Notes: generated by a model from the sequence alone, not told the origin. A DNA stretch of 64,000 nucleotides from Pseudomonadota bacterium (GCA_013112535.1 JABFGI010000006.1:62001-126000), one strand, 5' to 3'; counted from the first letter of the stretch, positions 1-11,374 are shown. Translations and numbers: made by a program.

Positions 1-977
1 ATTTAGCGAAAATATGTGGAGCAAGGTTAGAAGGTGATGCAGACTGTGAAATCAGCGCTGTTAATACTTTAAGTAAGGCGAAGCATGGTGAAATATCTTT
101 TTTATCAAATCGACATTATGCACATCAGCTAAATAATACTAATGCTTCGGCTGTCATTTTAGCTGAAGAAGATTTAAAAAATAGTCCTACAAATGCACTC
201 GTTACTGCAACGCCTTACCTGGCCTATGCTAAAATTGCAAACCATCTATATCCTCGTGTTAAATACTCCGGGAATATTGATGGTAATGTAATAAAAGGCG
301 CAGACTGTAAAATTGATGAAACATCGTTCATATCAGCTAATGTTGTTATAGGAAATAATGTTTCTGTCGGTTCTGGGACTTATATAGGCCCTGCTTGTGT
401 TATTGGTGATGATGTTGAAATAGGTGAAAACTCGACCTTACATGCAAATGTTATTTTACAACAAGACGTTGTTATCGGGAATAATGTGACATTACACCCT
501 GGAGTCGTTATTGGAGCCGATGGCTTTGGTATGGCACAGGAAAATGAACAATGGGTAAATATTCCCCAGATCGGTTCAGTCAGAGTTGGTAATAATGTTG
601 ATGTTGGAGCAAATTCAACTATCGATAGAGGAGCAATAGAAGATACAGTCATTGCTGATGGTGTAAAGATAGATAATCAGGTCCAAATAGGGCATAACGT
701 TATCATTGGTGAACATACGGCGATTGCAGGTTGTACAGGTATCGCGGGAAGTACTGTAATAGGAAAACGCTGTATGATTGCAGGAGCTGTTGCTATAAGT
801 GGTCATATTCAGATTGTTGACGATGTGATAATTACAGGTATGTCCGGGGTTGCTAATTCAATAAAATCCCCTGGGATATATTCATCAGGTCTTCCTGTTA
901 CTGAAAATAAGATTTGGAGAAGAAATATTATCCGCTTTAAAAAATTAGATGAAATTTTAAAAAAGCTTACGACTTAA
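1..977 (+). CDS. lpxD: UDP-3-O-acylglucosamine N-acyltransferase LpxD (5' end missing)
   Basis: The reading frame is open from base 3 to the stop at 975-977, so the N-terminus lies before the window. The protein adds the second 3-hydroxyacyl chain to UDP-3-O-acylglucosamine in lipid A synthesis. The visible N-terminal part matches the uridine-binding domain, and from about base 270 on the protein consists of isoleucine-rich hexapeptide repeats typical of the left-handed beta-helix acyltransferases. The IGHNV motif (around base 690) carries the expected catalytic histidine. It is followed 20 bp later by fabZ and then lpxA and lpxB, the classic lipid A operon order. An internal start at 486 would give only a fragment and is not the real start. 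Confidence 0.96.
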   Translation, partial: LAKICGARLEGDADCEISAVNTLSKAKHGEISFLSNRHYAHQLNNTNASAVILAEEDLKNSPTNALVTATPYLAYAKIANHLYPRVKYSGNIDGNVIKGADCKIDETSFISANVVIGNNVSVGSGTYIGPACVIGDDVEIGENSTLHANVILQQDVVIGNNVTLHPGVVIGADGFGMAQENEQWVNIPQIGSVRVGNNVDVGANSTIDRGAIEDTVIADGVKIDNQVQIGHNVIIGEHTAIAGCTGIAGSTVIGKRCMIAGAVAISGHIQIVDDVIITGMSGVANSIKSPGIYSSGLPVTENKIWRRNIIRFKKLDEILKKLTT

Positions 978-997
978 TTATATACAAGGTAGATTTT

Positions 998-1453
998 ATG
1001 CAAGATGCTGCATCCATCATTGATGTTGAAAAAATAAAAACGATTCTGCCTCATCGTTACCCTTTTTTGTTAGTCGACCGAGTTCTCGAAGTAGAAAAAG
1101 GTAAACGCATTAAAACATTAAAAAATGTCTCAGTTAATGAACCCTTTTTTCTAGGTCACTTCCCAAATAAATCTGTTATGCCTGGTGTTTTAATCATAGA
1201 AGCATTAGCACAATCTGCTGCGCTACTTGGTGCATTGGGGTTTGATGAAAACAGGGTATCTGATGATGATTTATATTATCTGGTTGGTGTTGATAAATCA
1301 CGATTTAGAAAACCAGTCGGTCCCGGAGATCAACTTATTCTGGATGTCGAATTTATTACAGTAAAAAGAAATATCTGGAAGTTTGAAGCATCGGCTTATG
1401 TTGACTCAAAATTAGTTGCATCAGCTGAGTTATTAACGACACTCATGGAGTAG
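998..1453 (+). CDS. fabZ: 3-hydroxyacyl-[ACP] dehydratase FabZ
   Basis: This 151-residue hot-dog-fold enzyme removes water from 3-hydroxyacyl-ACP during fatty acid elongation in the cytoplasm. The family motif [12 protein letters not shown] is at residues 17-28. The catalytic pair is visible as His54 in LGHFP and Glu68 in [11 protein letters not shown]. Length is normal for the family. It sits between lpxD and lpxA, where it competes with LpxA/LpxD for 3-hydroxyacyl-ACP, and the stop lies 4 bp before the lpxA start, so translation is probably coupled. Confidence 0.98.
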   Translation: MQDAASIIDVEKIKTILPHRYPFLLVDRVLEVEKGKRIKTLKNVSVNEPFFLGHFPNKSVMPGVLIIEALAQSAALLGALGFDENRVSDDDLYYLVGVDKSRFRKPVGPGDQLILDVEFITVKRNIWKFEASAYVDSKLVASAELLTTLME

Positions 1454-1457
1454 TTCC

Positions 1458-2231
1458 ATGATTGATGCAACAGCTATTATTCATCCTGATGCTAGTCTAC
1501 ATCCAGATGTATGTGTTGGTGCATATTCTGTTATTGGTGCAAATGTTTCTATCGAATCGGGCACAGTTATAGATTCTCATGTTGTTATAAAAGGCCCTGT
1601 GAAAATTGGTTCGAATAATACAATCTCCAGTTTTTGTTCTTTAGGCGGGGATCCTCAAGATAAAAAATATGAAGGAGAATCAGATTCGATTCTTGAAATA
1701 GGTTCGGGGAATACCATTCGTGAATACGTATCGATAAATCGTGGTACAGGTGATGGTGGTGGTAAAACAGTTATTGGAGATAATAACTGGATTATGGCTT
1801 ATGTGCATATCGCACATGATTGTATCGTTGGTAGTAATATAATTTTTGCAAATAATGCGACTCTGGCTGGCCACGTTATAATAGATGACTTTGCCATTCT
1901 TGGTGGTTTTACTGGTGTACACCAGTTTTGTCGTGTTGGTAGTTATAGTTTTTCAGCAATCTCTTCAGTCATTGTTAAAGATGTTCCTCCCTATGTTTTA
2001 GTATCAGGAAATACAGCCAAACCATCAGGTCTTAACCGCGAAGGCTTGAAACGACATGGTTTTGATTCCGATACAATTAATATATTGCGCAAGGCTTATA
2101 AAGCTGTATATCGTGAAGGTTTGATTCTTAAAGATGCGCTTAATGTATTAGCTGAGCTCTCTACCGAGTCCGATAAGGTTGAGTTGATGCGTTCGTTTAT
2201 CGCTGCTTCAGAACGCGGTATTGTTAGATAA
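1458..2231 (+). CDS. lpxA: Acyl-[ACP]-UDP-N-acetylglucosamine O-acyltransferase LpxA
   Basis: LpxA performs the first lipid A step, 3-O-acylation of UDP-GlcNAc. The 257-residue protein is a hexapeptide-repeat beta-helix for about its first 190 residues, followed by an alpha-helical C-terminal domain. The catalytic histidine is expected at His120 in the HIAHDC motif, and the conserved GGDPQDKKY segment is present at residues 63-71. It starts 4 bp after fabZ and is followed 12 bp later by lpxB. Confidence 0.98.
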   Translation: MIDATAIIHPDASLHPDVCVGAYSVIGANVSIESGTVIDSHVVIKGPVKIGSNNTISSFCSLGGDPQDKKYEGESDSILEIGSGNTIREYVSINRGTGDGGGKTVIGDNNWIMAYVHIAHDCIVGSNIIFANNATLAGHVIIDDFAILGGFTGVHQFCRVGSYSFSAISSVIVKDVPPYVLVSGNTAKPSGLNREGLKRHGFDSDTINILRKAYKAVYREGLILKDALNVLAELSTESDKVELMRSFIAASERGIVR

Positions 2232-2243
2232 CGTCGTAATTCA

Positions 2244-3392
2244 ATGATACGCATAGGTCTTGTCGCAGGTGAAGCATCGGGCGATATCTTGGGCGCTGGC
2301 TTGATAAATGAGCTGGGAAAAGAAATTAAAAATATATCAGTTGAAGGAGTGGGTGGAGCAAAGCTTGCCAAGTCTGGCATGAACATCTTATATCCAATGG
2401 AACGTCTGTCAGTTATGGGGTTTACTGAAGCAGTGAGTCGGTACAGAGAGCTAAAAGTTATGAGGGATGACCTTATAAAATATTTTATTAAAAATCCCCC
2501 TGATGTTTTTATAGGAATTGATGCACCTGATTTTAACCTGTTTTTAGAAAAGTCATTGAGAGAAGCAGGCATCAAAACTGTTCACTATGTTAGTCCTTCT
2601 ATTTATGCGTGGCGCGAATACAGAATTAAAAAAATAAAAAAATCTGTAGATTTGATGTTGAATCTTTTTCCATTCGAAACTGACATCTATAGCAAACATG
2701 GCATTCGAAACTGTTATGTTGGGCACCCGTTAGCCGATAAAATAAAAAATAATATTAATATTCAGAAAATTAAAACTGAATTGAAATTACCAACGGATAA
2801 AAAAATTATTGCGCTATTGCCCGGCAGTCGAATTTCTGAAATCAAAAAAATTGCGGCACCGTTATTAAATGCAGCAGAGTTATCAAATAAATCGAATACG
2901 AATCTCCATTTTGTAAGCAGTCTGGTCAATGACAAATCTTTAAAATGTTTTGAAGAAATTAAAAAAGAAGTCGTGCCAGGTTTAAATGTGGATGTATTTA
3001 TTGATAAAACATATCAGGTGATGGCATCGGCAGATATTATTATGCTTGCTTCCGGTACGGCAACACTTGAAGCAATGCTGTTTAATAAACCAATGATTGT
3101 CGCTTATAGACTGTCATGGCTAACACACCTGATTGTTAAATTATTAGCAAAAATCCCATATGCCTCCTTGCCTAATATTTTAGCAGGTAAAAGAATTGTG
3201 CCTGAATATCTCCAGTATAAATGCACGTCAAAAAACTTGTCTAATGAGTTAAATGATTTACTAACTTCAAATGAGAAAATTGAAACGATGAAAACTGAAT
3301 TTTCAGATTTGACAAAACAGCTTATACAAGGCGCAGATAAACAAGCGGCTAAAGCCATCATGGAATTAATAAATAGTGAAGTGCATGCTTGA
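2244..3392 (+). CDS. lpxB: Lipid-A-disaccharide synthase LpxB
   Basis: This is a GT19 glycosyltransferase that condenses UDP-2,3-diacylglucosamine with lipid X to form the lipid A disaccharide on the inner membrane face. The 382-residue protein has the N-terminal GLVAGEASGDILGA motif, the central HYVSPSIYAWRE and LPGSRISEI motifs, and the late SGTATLEAM nucleotide-binding segment. Its final codons overlap the start of rnhB. Length is normal. Confidence 0.97.
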   Translation: MIRIGLVAGEASGDILGAGLINELGKEIKNISVEGVGGAKLAKSGMNILYPMERLSVMGFTEAVSRYRELKVMRDDLIKYFIKNPPDVFIGIDAPDFNLFLEKSLREAGIKTVHYVSPSIYAWREYRIKKIKKSVDLMLNLFPFETDIYSKHGIRNCYVGHPLADKIKNNINIQKIKTELKLPTDKKIIALLPGSRISEIKKIAAPLLNAAELSNKSNTNLHFVSSLVNDKSLKCFEEIKKEVVPGLNVDVFIDKTYQVMASADIIMLASGTATLEAMLFNKPMIVAYRLSWLTHLIVKLLAKIPYASLPNILAGKRIVPEYLQYKCTSKNLSNELNDLLTSNEKIETMKTEFSDLTKQLIQGADKQAAKAIMELINSEVHA

Positions 3393-3975
3393 CCTTTCAT
3401 TTTTAAATAACGTTGAATTATTAGCCGGTGTTGATGAAGTCGGTCGAGGGCCTTTAGCCGGACCTGTCGTTGCTGCAGCAGTGATTCTCGATCCGGAAAA
3501 AATAATACCAGGTTTAAACGATTCAAAAAAGATTACCCAGAAAAAGCGCGAAAGAATGTCAGACGACATAAAATCAAATGTCCTGGCATGGTCATTGGGT
3601 AGAGCAGAAGTAGAAGAAATAGATGAAATTAATATTCTTAAAGCAAGTTTGTTAGCTATGAAACGTGCTATTGAAGCACTATCCATTGCGCCAAAATTGG
3701 TTGCGGTTGATGGTCAGTATACACCGGACGTGGCTTTTGAAAAAATAGCGATTATTAAAGGAGATAGTTTGGTGCCTGCCATTAGTGCGGCATCGATCAT
3801 TGCTAAAGTAGCACGCGATAATGAAATGATAGGATTTGAAGAGAAATATCCCGGTTATGGCTTCTCTTCACACAAAGGTTATCCAACAAAGCAACATATC
3901 GCGTCTTTGGAAAAACTGGGTATTACGGAAATACATCGTCGAAGTTTTGCGCCCGTGGCAAAATATTTGTTGTAA
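3385..3975 (+). CDS. rnhB: Ribonuclease HII
   Basis: RNase HII cleaves RNA in RNA/DNA hybrids, including single misincorporated ribonucleotides. The active-site motif GVDEVGRGPLAGPV is at the N-terminus, and other conserved blocks (SKKIT, AAASIIAKVARD, GYGFSSHKGYPT) follow. The ATG at 3385 lies inside the lpxB stop region (a 4-codon-frame overlap). A GTG at 3376 would add three residues, and no strong ribosome site distinguishes the two. About 196 residues, normal length. The gene sits between lpxB and dnaE as in E. coli. Confidence 0.96.
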   Translation: MLDLSFLNNVELLAGVDEVGRGPLAGPVVAAAVILDPEKIIPGLNDSKKITQKKRERMSDDIKSNVLAWSLGRAEVEEIDEINILKASLLAMKRAIEALSIAPKLVAVDGQYTPDVAFEKIAIIKGDSLVPAISAASIIAKVARDNEMIGFEEKYPGYGFSSHKGYPTKQHIASLEKLGITEIHRRSFAPVAKYLL

Positions 3976-3984
3976 TTAATTCAA

Positions 3985-6900
3985 ATGAGTTTCGTTCACT
4001 TACATCTTCATACTGAATTCTCGTTAATTGACGGGATGATAAAAGTGAATCAATTAGCTGAAAAAGCGGCCGAGTTAGCCATGCCGGCAATGGCTGTAAC
4101 AGAGCAAAGTCAAACGTTCTCTGCAGTTAAATTTTATCGTGCTATGCAAAGCCACGGTATAAAACCAATCATAGGTTCAGAAATAAAGGTAATCGATAAC
4201 CGTTTAAATGAGAGCTTTAACTTGATTCTACTTAGCCAGCATTTCGAAGGCTATCAAAATTTATCCAGGCTGATATCAAAAAGTTATATTGAAGGGCAGC
4301 GAAGAGGAATTCCTTTCGTAAATTATGATTGGCTCAAAGATAATAATGAAGGTCTTATTGCAGTTGATTGTGCGGATAATGGAAGTTTTACAAACAGTAT
4401 ATTGCAACAGGATGAATCAAAAATAGAAAAAAAATGTGAAAACTGGTTGTCACTATTTCCCGATCGCTATTATTTTGAGTTACAAAGAATTGGTTTAAAA
4501 GGTCAAAATAACCATATAAGTAACGCCATTAAGTATTCAGAAAAATTTGATATTCCTGTCGTTGCTTCTAATAACGCACGATTTTTAGATGAAGATGATT
4601 TTGAAGCGCATGAAGCACGTGTCTGTATTTATCAGGGCTATACATTAAATGATACAAGGCGTCCCAAACAATATACCGCACAACAATATATTCGTAGTTC
4701 AGAGGAAATGCAGGAATTATTTTCTGATATTCCTGAAGCGATAGAAAACACGATGAAAATTGCACAACGTTGCAATATAGAATTTGTTCTGGGTGAAAAT
4801 TTTCTGCCTAATTTTAAAGTTAATGAAAATGAAACGCAGGATGATCGATTAATTGCTGATGCAAAAGCAGGTTTGGCAAGGATTATTGAAGATGATGATA
4901 AAATCACGAATGAAAATAGTACTGACTATTCTCATAGATTGGATATAGAAATAGATGTTATTACCAAGATGGGGTTTTCCGGATATTTTCTTATTGTTGC
5001 TGACTTCATTCGTTGGGCAAAAGAAAATGGTATACCGGTTGGCCCTGGTCGCGGTTCCGGTGCCGGTTCGCTTGTTGCCTATGCACTGGATATTACAGAA
5101 TTAGATCCGCTTGAGTATGATCTATTATTCGAACGTTTTTTAAATCCAGAACGTGTTTCCTTGCCTGACTTTGATATTGATTTTTGTATGGATCGTCGTG
5201 ATGAAGTTATTGACTACGTTGCAATGAAATATGGCCGGGATCATGTTTCACAAATTATTACCTACGGTACTATGGCAGCAAAAGCAGTAATCAGGGATGT
5301 TGGTCGTGTATTAGGTTTTCCATATGGCTTTGTCGATCAGATAGCCAAGCTTATTCCTTTTGATATAGGTATGACATTAGACAAAGCCATGGAAGAAGAG
5401 AAGGAATTAAGACAGCGTTATAATTCGGAAGAAGATGTTAAGTCGTTAATGGATTTGGCAAAAAAACTCGAAGGTTTATCGCGTAATGCCGGACGTCATG
5501 CAGGTGGACTTGTCATTGCGCCCAAGCCTTTATCTGATTATATGCCGCTTTATTGTGAAGAAGGTTCGCAAGCAACCGTGACCCAGTTTGATATGGGTGA
5601 TGTTGAATCTATAGGACTGGTTAAGTTTGATTTTCTTGGATTAAGAACGTTAACTATTATTGACTGGGCTTTACGTGATGTTAATCGACTAAAAAAACAA
5701 AATAACGAAAAAGAAATTAATATTCGTAAAATTCCGCTAGATGATCCTGAAACATATGCCTTGATTCAACGTATGGATACAACTGCAGTATTTCAGTTGG
5801 AATCAGACGGCATGAAAAAACTGGTCAGTCGCTTAAAACCTGATGTGTTTGATGACTTGATCGCTTTGGTTGCTTTATTCAGACCCGGTCCTCTGCAATC
5901 CGGGATGGTTGATGATTTCGTTGATCGTAAACACGGTAGGGCACGTGTGCAGTATATGCATGATGATTTGGAGTTTGCACTTAAGCCGACTTATGGCGTT
6001 ATTCTTTACCAGGAACAGGTAATGCAGATTGCACAGGTATTATCCGGCTATTCATTAGGGGCGGCAGACTTATTACGTCGTGCCATGGGTAAGAAAAAAC
6101 CGGAAGAAATGGCCAAGCAAAGACAAATTTTTACAGAAGGCGCCGTCAGCAGAGGCGTTGATGAAAAACAGGCAACCATGATTTTCGACTTAATGGAAAA
6201 GTTTGCCGGTTATGGTTTTAATAAATCACACTCTGCTGCTTATGCTTTAGTTGCTTACCAGACAGCATGGTTAAAAGCACATTATCCTGCCGCATTTATG
6301 GCGGCGGTATTATCTTCTGATATGGATAACACCGATAAGGTTGTCATGCTTTTTGAAGAGACACGGCGAATGCAAATAGAAGTCGAACCACCTTCAGTAA
6401 ATGAAAGTTTTTATAGTTTTACTGTTATCAATGAAAAATCAATTCAGTATGGATTAGGCGCAATCAAAGGTGTTGGTGCTGCTGCAATTGATAATATTAT
6501 CGCTGAAAGAAAAGAAAATGGACCATTTGAAAATTTATTCGATCTTTGTAAACGAATTGATTTAAGAAAAGCAAATAAACGAGTGCTTGATGCGCTGATT
6601 AAATCAGGTGCAATGGACTCATTAGGTGCAGGCAGAAGCACTCTAAACGAAAATCTGGATAAAGCGACATCTTTAGCGGAACAACATAATAAAGATCTCG
6701 ATAGCGGACAAAATGATATGTTTGGTCTTGATGCACCAGCAAGTTCGAGTGAAGAAGAGGAGTCATCTTCTGTTTATGACATTATAAAGGATTGGGATGA
6801 CAAACAACGTGTAATGTATGAAAAAGAAACGCTGGGTTTTTATTTGTCAGGTCATCCTATAAACCGATACAAGCAGGAACTATCCAGAATTACGCGCAAA

Positions 6901-7467
6901 CTGTATGGTTTGAAAACAGGTGATGTAAAAGTCGCAGGCTATATTATGAGTATACGGAAATCAGGGATGAGAGAAGAATTTGATGTCAAGATTGATGATA
7001 ATACATCCAGAAAAGTTGTTGTTGTTAAATCAGATGATTATGAAAAATACAGAAATTACTTAATAAAAGACCACTTAATAATTGTGCATGGACGAGCCAG
7101 AAATGATGACTATTATGAAGGTGGTATTAAAATTTTAGCTGATTCTATTTTTACAATTGATGATGTTCGGAAGCCGGGTAATCCGTTCAATCTTACCAGT
7201 TCTTTGAAATTGACCTTGCATGAATCGCAAATGAGTAACGGACTGATTAATAATATAAAAACTATTCTGCATAAATATCATCATGATGTATCAAATGTAG
7301 TCGTTAAATATGTGAAGCCAGATGCTGCCGGCTTGGTACCATTTGGAAAAGAGTGGAATGTCCGGATTAGCGACGATCTGATCGATGAATTAATGAATAT
7401 ACTTGATATAAATCAGATTGAAATCGAGTATAATCCCAAGGTTAAAAACAATAACAGTTTGATTTAA
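3985..7467 (+). CDS. dnaE: DNA polymerase III alpha subunit
   Basis: The replicative polymerase, 1160 residues, normal for DnaE1. It starts with a PHP domain ([11 protein letters not shown]). The polymerase palm contains the PDFDIDF catalytic aspartates at about residues 395-399, preceded by the [13 protein letters not shown] motif. The fingers region contains the LFRPGPL and YQEQVMQIA blocks. The clamp-binding motif QNDMFG begins at residue 909. An OB-fold-like region follows near the C-terminus. The gene is 9 bp after rnhB and 2 bp before accA. Confidence 0.98.
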   Translation: MSFVHLHLHTEFSLIDGMIKVNQLAEKAAELAMPAMAVTEQSQTFSAVKFYRAMQSHGIKPIIGSEIKVIDNRLNESFNLILLSQHFEGYQNLSRLISKSYIEGQRRGIPFVNYDWLKDNNEGLIAVDCADNGSFTNSILQQDESKIEKKCENWLSLFPDRYYFELQRIGLKGQNNHISNAIKYSEKFDIPVVASNNARFLDEDDFEAHEARVCIYQGYTLNDTRRPKQYTAQQYIRSSEEMQELFSDIPEAIENTMKIAQRCNIEFVLGENFLPNFKVNENETQDDRLIADAKAGLARIIEDDDKITNENSTDYSHRLDIEIDVITKMGFSGYFLIVADFIRWAKENGIPVGPGRGSGAGSLVAYALDITELDPLEYDLLFERFLNPERVSLPDFDIDFCMDRRDEVIDYVAMKYGRDHVSQIITYGTMAAKAVIRDVGRVLGFPYGFVDQIAKLIPFDIGMTLDKAMEEEKELRQRYNSEEDVKSLMDLAKKLEGLSRNAGRHAGGLVIAPKPLSDYMPLYCEEGSQATVTQFDMGDVESIGLVKFDFLGLRTLTIIDWALRDVNRLKKQNNEKEINIRKIPLDDPETYALIQRMDTTAVFQLESDGMKKLVSRLKPDVFDDLIALVALFRPGPLQSGMVDDFVDRKHGRARVQYMHDDLEFALKPTYGVILYQEQVMQIAQVLSGYSLGAADLLRRAMGKKKPEEMAKQRQIFTEGAVSRGVDEKQATMIFDLMEKFAGYGFNKSHSAAYALVAYQTAWLKAHYPAAFMAAVLSSDMDNTDKVVMLFEETRRMQIEVEPPSVNESFYSFTVINEKSIQYGLGAIKGVGAAAIDNIIAERKENGPFENLFDLCKRIDLRKANKRVLDALIKSGAMDSLGAGRSTLNENLDKATSLAEQHNKDLDSGQNDMFGLDAPASSSEEEESSSVYDIIKDWDDKQRVMYEKETLGFYLSGHPINRYKQELSRITRKLYGLKTGDVKVAGYIMSIRKSGMREEFDVKIDDNTSRKVVVVKSDDYEKYRNYLIKDHLIIVHGRARNDDYYEGGIKILADSIFTIDDVRKPGNPFNLTSSLKLTLHESQMSNGLINNIKTILHKYHHDVSNVVVKYVKPDAAGLVPFGKEWNVRISDDLIDELMNILDINQIEIEYNPKVKNNNSLI

Positions 7468-7469
7468 AT

Positions 7470-8423
7470 ATGAATTTTTTAGATTTTGAACAACCTATTG
7501 CCGAACTTGAAGCAAAAATTGAAGAACTGCGACATGTTGGTAATGATAAAGAAATCAATATTAATGAAGAAATAACGCATTTAAAAAAGCGTAGTTCTGA
7601 ATTGACGGCGTCTATTTTTTCATCTTTGAGTTCATGGCAAGTATCCCAACTATCCAGACATCCTCAACGTCCATACACGCAGGATTATATCGACCGAATA
7701 TTCACTGATTTTGAAGAATTACATGGTGAAAGATATTTTGCAGACGATGCGGCTATTATTGCCGGTATCGCTCGTCTTGAAGATATTCCAGTTGCGGTTA
7801 TTGGGCATCAAAAAGGACGAGATACAAAAGACAGGATCAAGCGTAATTATGGTATGCCTAAACCGGAAGGTTATCGTAAAGCATTAAGGGTTATGAAATT
7901 AGCCGAGAGATTTGGTTTACCCGTATTAACCTTTATTGATACTCCAGGTGCTTATCCGGGTATTGATGCAGAAGAGCGAGGGCAAAGTGAAGCGATAGCA
8001 AGAAACCTGATGGAAATGTCTGAATTAAAAACACCGGTTGTTGCTACAGTAATAGGAGAAGGTGGTTCTGGTGGTGCACTGGCGATCGGTGTCGCAGATC
8101 GTCTATTAATGCTTCAATATAGCACTTTTTCAGTTATTTCCCCTGAAGGTTGCGCCTCCATCCTTTGGAAAAGTGCTGATAAAGCAAAAGAAGCTGCTGA
8201 GATTATGGGAATAACAGCACCAAGATTAAAAGAACTTGGACTGATTGACCGCATAGTTGAAGAGCCATTGGGAGGTGCTCATCGGGATTTTGATAAAATG
8301 ACTAAACAGATGAAGCAGGTATTAGTTGAAGAGTTGACGCAATTAAAACAACTCCCATGTTCTGAAATCGTAATCCAGAGACAACAAAAATTGCGTCAGA
8401 TTGGTGAGTTTAAAGAAAGTTAA
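7470..8423 (+). CDS. accA: Acetyl-CoA carboxylase carboxyltransferase alpha subunit
   Basis: AccA pairs with AccD to transfer the carboxyl group from carboxybiotin to acetyl-CoA, making malonyl-CoA. The 317-residue protein has the expected N-terminal helical segment (residues 1-60). The crotonase-fold core follows with [33 protein letters not shown] and [10 protein letters not shown]. It begins 2 bp after the dnaE stop, which implies cotranscription and the usual dnaE-accA linkage. Confidence 0.98.
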   Translation: MNFLDFEQPIAELEAKIEELRHVGNDKEININEEITHLKKRSSELTASIFSSLSSWQVSQLSRHPQRPYTQDYIDRIFTDFEELHGERYFADDAAIIAGIARLEDIPVAVIGHQKGRDTKDRIKRNYGMPKPEGYRKALRVMKLAERFGLPVLTFIDTPGAYPGIDAEERGQSEAIARNLMEMSELKTPVVATVIGEGGSGGALAIGVADRLLMLQYSTFSVISPEGCASILWKSADKAKEAAEIMGITAPRLKELGLIDRIVEEPLGGAHRDFDKMTKQMKQVLVEELTQLKQLPCSEIVIQRQQKLRQIGEFKES

Positions 8424-8478
8424 AGCTCCGCATGTCAGGGTATTTTGAAAATAGTTTCAAGAATGCTCTGTTAAGAAT

Positions 8479-9834
8479 ATGAAAAGTACGGCGTCAACAA
8501 AATCACTTTGTAACGAAAGTTTCCTGTCAGGTTTAAATCAGTTTTCAAACACTAAAAAATTCTGGATTGCTTATAGCGGCGGAATGGATTCCAGTGTTCT
8601 ATTACATCTGTTTTATTCTAATAAAGATAAAATCAGGCAAAATATTAATGTCGTATATGTACATCATGGTTTGCAGGAAGAAGCTGACGATTGGGCCCAA
8701 TTTTGTAAAGAGCAATGCCAGTACTATGGTTTTTCTTTCATTAAACTGCAAATAACAGAAGGTTGCCCAAAGGGAGAAAGTGTTGAGGCATGGGCGAGAG
8801 AAAAACGTTATGCGCTGATTAGCGAAGTGATGAATAATAATGATGTGCTTTTTACTGCTCATCATCAGGACGATCAGGTTGAGACATTTTTCCTGCAGGC
8901 ATTAAGAGGCGCAGGACCACGCGGTCTCGCATCAATGCCTGAGATTAGGAAAAAATCAAATACATTGCTTGTCAGGCCGTTATTAAATTATTCACGTAAT
9001 GATTTAAAAGAGTATGCAGCAGTAAATAAAATAAATTGGCAGGAAGATAAAAGTAATAGTAATCATCGATATGATAGAAATTATTTTAGGCATCAACTGG
9101 CACCTGTTATTGAAGAAAGGTGGCCTGCTTATCGTGAGACAATAAGTCGCTTAATTGATAATCAGAATGAGTGTCGACTTTTATTGAATGAACTGGCAGC
9201 AGAAGACTTAGAACGCGCCATGCATAAAAATAGTCTTAAGCTTGATGTTGTTAAAACATTAAGTGTTACCCGGCAAAAGAACCTTATCTTTTTCTGGCTA
9301 CAAGAATTAAATTTGAAAACGCCAGGCTCCAGAAATATTAACAAAATTATTTCCGATATTATAAATTCTGCACCAGATAAATCACCTTGCGTAAATTGGG
9401 AAGATGTTGAAGTCAGAAGGTATAGAAACAGTCTTTATGCCGCTAAAGTGTTGGAAGAATTTGAAGCTAATATTGAGTATAAATGGAATCCAGAAGAAGT
9501 TTTGAATATTTCAGGTGAAACACTTTCTACAATATCTGGGAAGGGCAAAGGGATTTCAAAAGATAAAATTAAAAATGCCGAACTTGTCATTCGCTTCAGG
9601 CAAGGTGGTGAAAAAATTAAGCCTGATGGATTTTCTCATACAAAAACAGTCAAGCAACTATTTCAGGAACGTTCTGTTTTGCCCTGGTTAAGGGACAGAA
9701 TTCCATTGATTTACATTGATGATAAGTTGATCGCTATTCCCGGTTTCTGTATAGATGAACGTTATCTGGCAGCTCAAGATGATCAATCATGGGATATTGT
9801 CTGGTCCGGGTTTGACAAAGTTATTCAATCGTAA
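8479..9834 (+). CDS. tilS: tRNA(Ile)-lysidine synthetase TilS
   Basis: TilS converts C34 of tRNA-Ile(CAU) to lysidine using ATP and lysine, changing both codon and amino acid identity. The PP-loop motif SGGMDSS is at residues 33-39. HHGLQEEAD and the TAHHQDDQVET segment follow in the N-terminal ATPase domain. The C-terminal substrate-binding domain includes the KTVKQLFQERSVLPWLRDRIPL-type region. At 451 residues it has the full E. coli-like length. Its TAA stop shares bases with the ATG of the next gene. Confidence 0.96.
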   Translation: MKSTASTKSLCNESFLSGLNQFSNTKKFWIAYSGGMDSSVLLHLFYSNKDKIRQNINVVYVHHGLQEEADDWAQFCKEQCQYYGFSFIKLQITEGCPKGESVEAWAREKRYALISEVMNNNDVLFTAHHQDDQVETFFLQALRGAGPRGLASMPEIRKKSNTLLVRPLLNYSRNDLKEYAAVNKINWQEDKSNSNHRYDRNYFRHQLAPVIEERWPAYRETISRLIDNQNECRLLLNELAAEDLERAMHKNSLKLDVVKTLSVTRQKNLIFFWLQELNLKTPGSRNINKIISDIINSAPDKSPCVNWEDVEVRRYRNSLYAAKVLEEFEANIEYKWNPEEVLNISGETLSTISGKGKGISKDKIKNAELVIRFRQGGEKIKPDGFSHTKTVKQLFQERSVLPWLRDRIPLIYIDDKLIAIPGFCIDERYLAAQDDQSWDIVWSGFDKVIQS

Positions 9835-10628
9835 TGGAGAATTTGTTCTATTTGGCACATAAGTGTTTGACTGAAACAGAACTGGATAAAAAAATATTTT
9901 TATCAGTTGAAATCGTGAAAAAAGTTTCTGTAAGAGCAGTAAACTTCGATACGTATGATGTATATGTAAAAAATATAGAGCCAGGACGCCCGGATAAGCC
10001 CATATTAATAACGCCTAAGGATGTGCCTAAACGGAATATGACGACACCTGAGGGTAGGGCTGCGATGGTGCATTCATTTGCACATATAGAGTTCAATGCA
10101 ATAAATCTGGTTCTGGATTTGATTAGTCGGTTTCGAAATATGCCTGAAGAATTTTATCTGGACTGGCTACAGGTTTTCGAAGAAGAAACTAAACATTTTA
10201 AATTGTTAAGAGAAAACCTGATTGATAGTGGATATGATTATGGAAGTTTTTCTGCACATGATGGGTTATGGGCCATAGCTGAACAAACAAAACATGATCT
10301 ATTACTTCGTCTTGCAGTTGTTCCTCGTATTATGGAAGCGCGAGGCCTTGATGTAACGCCAGATCTAATTGATCGATTTCGGCAGATTAAAGATGATAGA
10401 ATGGTTTCAATATTGGAGTTAATTCTTGAAGAAGAAATTGGTCATGTAAATTTTGGAACAAAATGGTACCGTTATTTATGTCAGAAGATGCATCAAAATC
10501 CTGAAGATAGATTCAAGGAAATTATTAACGAATTTCTTCCTTCTGCCAAAACAAAAAGAATAAATCAAAGCGCCAGATTGAAAGCAGGTTTTATTCAATC
10601 TGAAATTGATTACCTGGCTACGATATAG
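9834..10628 (+). CDS. DUF455 ferritin-like protein
   Basis: The 264-residue protein matches the DUF455 family, which has a ferritin-like helical fold and no firmly established activity. Candidate metal ligands are in the helices containing HSFAHIEFNAI, FEEETKHFKLL, EAR and LEEEIGHVNFG, which follow the spaced Glu/His pattern of diiron proteins. The start codon overlaps the tilS stop (TAATG), so the two genes are probably cotranscribed. In other bacteria the family is often annotated as an uncharacterised conserved protein. Assignment to the family is fairly certain; function is unknown. Confidence 0.85.
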   Translation: MENLFYLAHKCLTETELDKKIFLSVEIVKKVSVRAVNFDTYDVYVKNIEPGRPDKPILITPKDVPKRNMTTPEGRAAMVHSFAHIEFNAINLVLDLISRFRNMPEEFYLDWLQVFEEETKHFKLLRENLIDSGYDYGSFSAHDGLWAIAEQTKHDLLLRLAVVPRIMEARGLDVTPDLIDRFRQIKDDRMVSILELILEEEIGHVNFGTKWYRYLCQKMHQNPEDRFKEIINEFLPSAKTKRINQSARLKAGFIQSEIDYLATI

Positions 10629-10639
10629 AATAAAATATA

Positions 10640-11368
10640 ATGAATATTCTGAATAAAATTAAATCACTCTTCAATTTTAAAAAGTATGAAAAAAATAGTG
10701 TTAAAGCTGAGAACTCTGACGTATCCATGCAAGATCGTGAAGAAAAAATATTTGAAAAGGAGCGCTTAAATTTACAAAAGTTATATGAGCAATGGTCATG
10801 TGAGGAAACATGGTTGCTTTATGAAGAAGGTATTCCATTGCTGTTCGGTATTGAACCACAAAGTCGAAGTATTTTAGAAAGTGATGTTTCAGAGAAAATA
10901 GAAAGCTTATGGCAACATGCCAAGGAATGCGGTCATAAAAAACTATTGCCAGTGATTAATATTGAGAAACCTGAAAAGGAATGGGAAGTAAGGCCAATAG
11001 ATTTGTATTCATGGGGAACCATTAGTCGTATTATGATGCCTGAAGAATTTAGTACGTTGATGACATTTGTCGCACAGACAATAAAGCCTGTAGAAACTCA
11101 ATCAAGCAATAATTACAGTGAAAATTCTCAAGACATTATGTATTTGAAACATAGAGAAGTTGTGCTCGGTGCTGCGATGTCATTATTGGTTAGTGCACCG
11201 GAATTATGTAAAAACAGGAAAGGACGAGTAGTTAGTAATAAAATTGCCAGAAATATTCTGGAAAATGAAGATCAATGGTTTGGCGATGAAAGACCTTTGT
11301 TAGCTGAAACGGCTATGGCGGACCTCATTGATGAATACTTAAAACTAACGCAGCCCATAGTGCATTAA
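10640..11368 (+). CDS. Unknown protein, 242 residues
   Basis: I do not recognise this family. The N-terminal 40 residues are lysine- and glutamate-rich and probably coiled or disordered. A tryptophan-rich segment (EQWSCEETWLLYEEG, residues about 50-65) follows. The C-terminal 50 residues (GRVVSNKIARNILENEDQWFG onward) look like a compact helical unit. No signal peptide or membrane segment is seen. It starts 11 bp after the DUF455 gene in the same direction and ends 6 bp before the convergent vWA-FHA gene, so it is probably the last gene of the lpxD-tilS transcript. Confidence 0.7.
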   Translation: MNILNKIKSLFNFKKYEKNSVKAENSDVSMQDREEKIFEKERLNLQKLYEQWSCEETWLLYEEGIPLLFGIEPQSRSILESDVSEKIESLWQHAKECGHKKLLPVINIEKPEKEWEVRPIDLYSWGTISRIMMPEEFSTLMTFVAQTIKPVETQSSNNYSENSQDIMYLKHREVVLGAAMSLLVSAPELCKNRKGRVVSNKIARNILENEDQWFGDERPLLAETAMADLIDEYLKLTQPIVH

Positions 11369-11374
11369 AACTAA

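Noticed and set aside
2096-2575. Long antisense open frame opposite lpxA/lpxB
   Set aside because: It lies wholly opposite well-supported genes, has no family resemblance and no promoter or ribosome site; it is a shadow of the coding strand.
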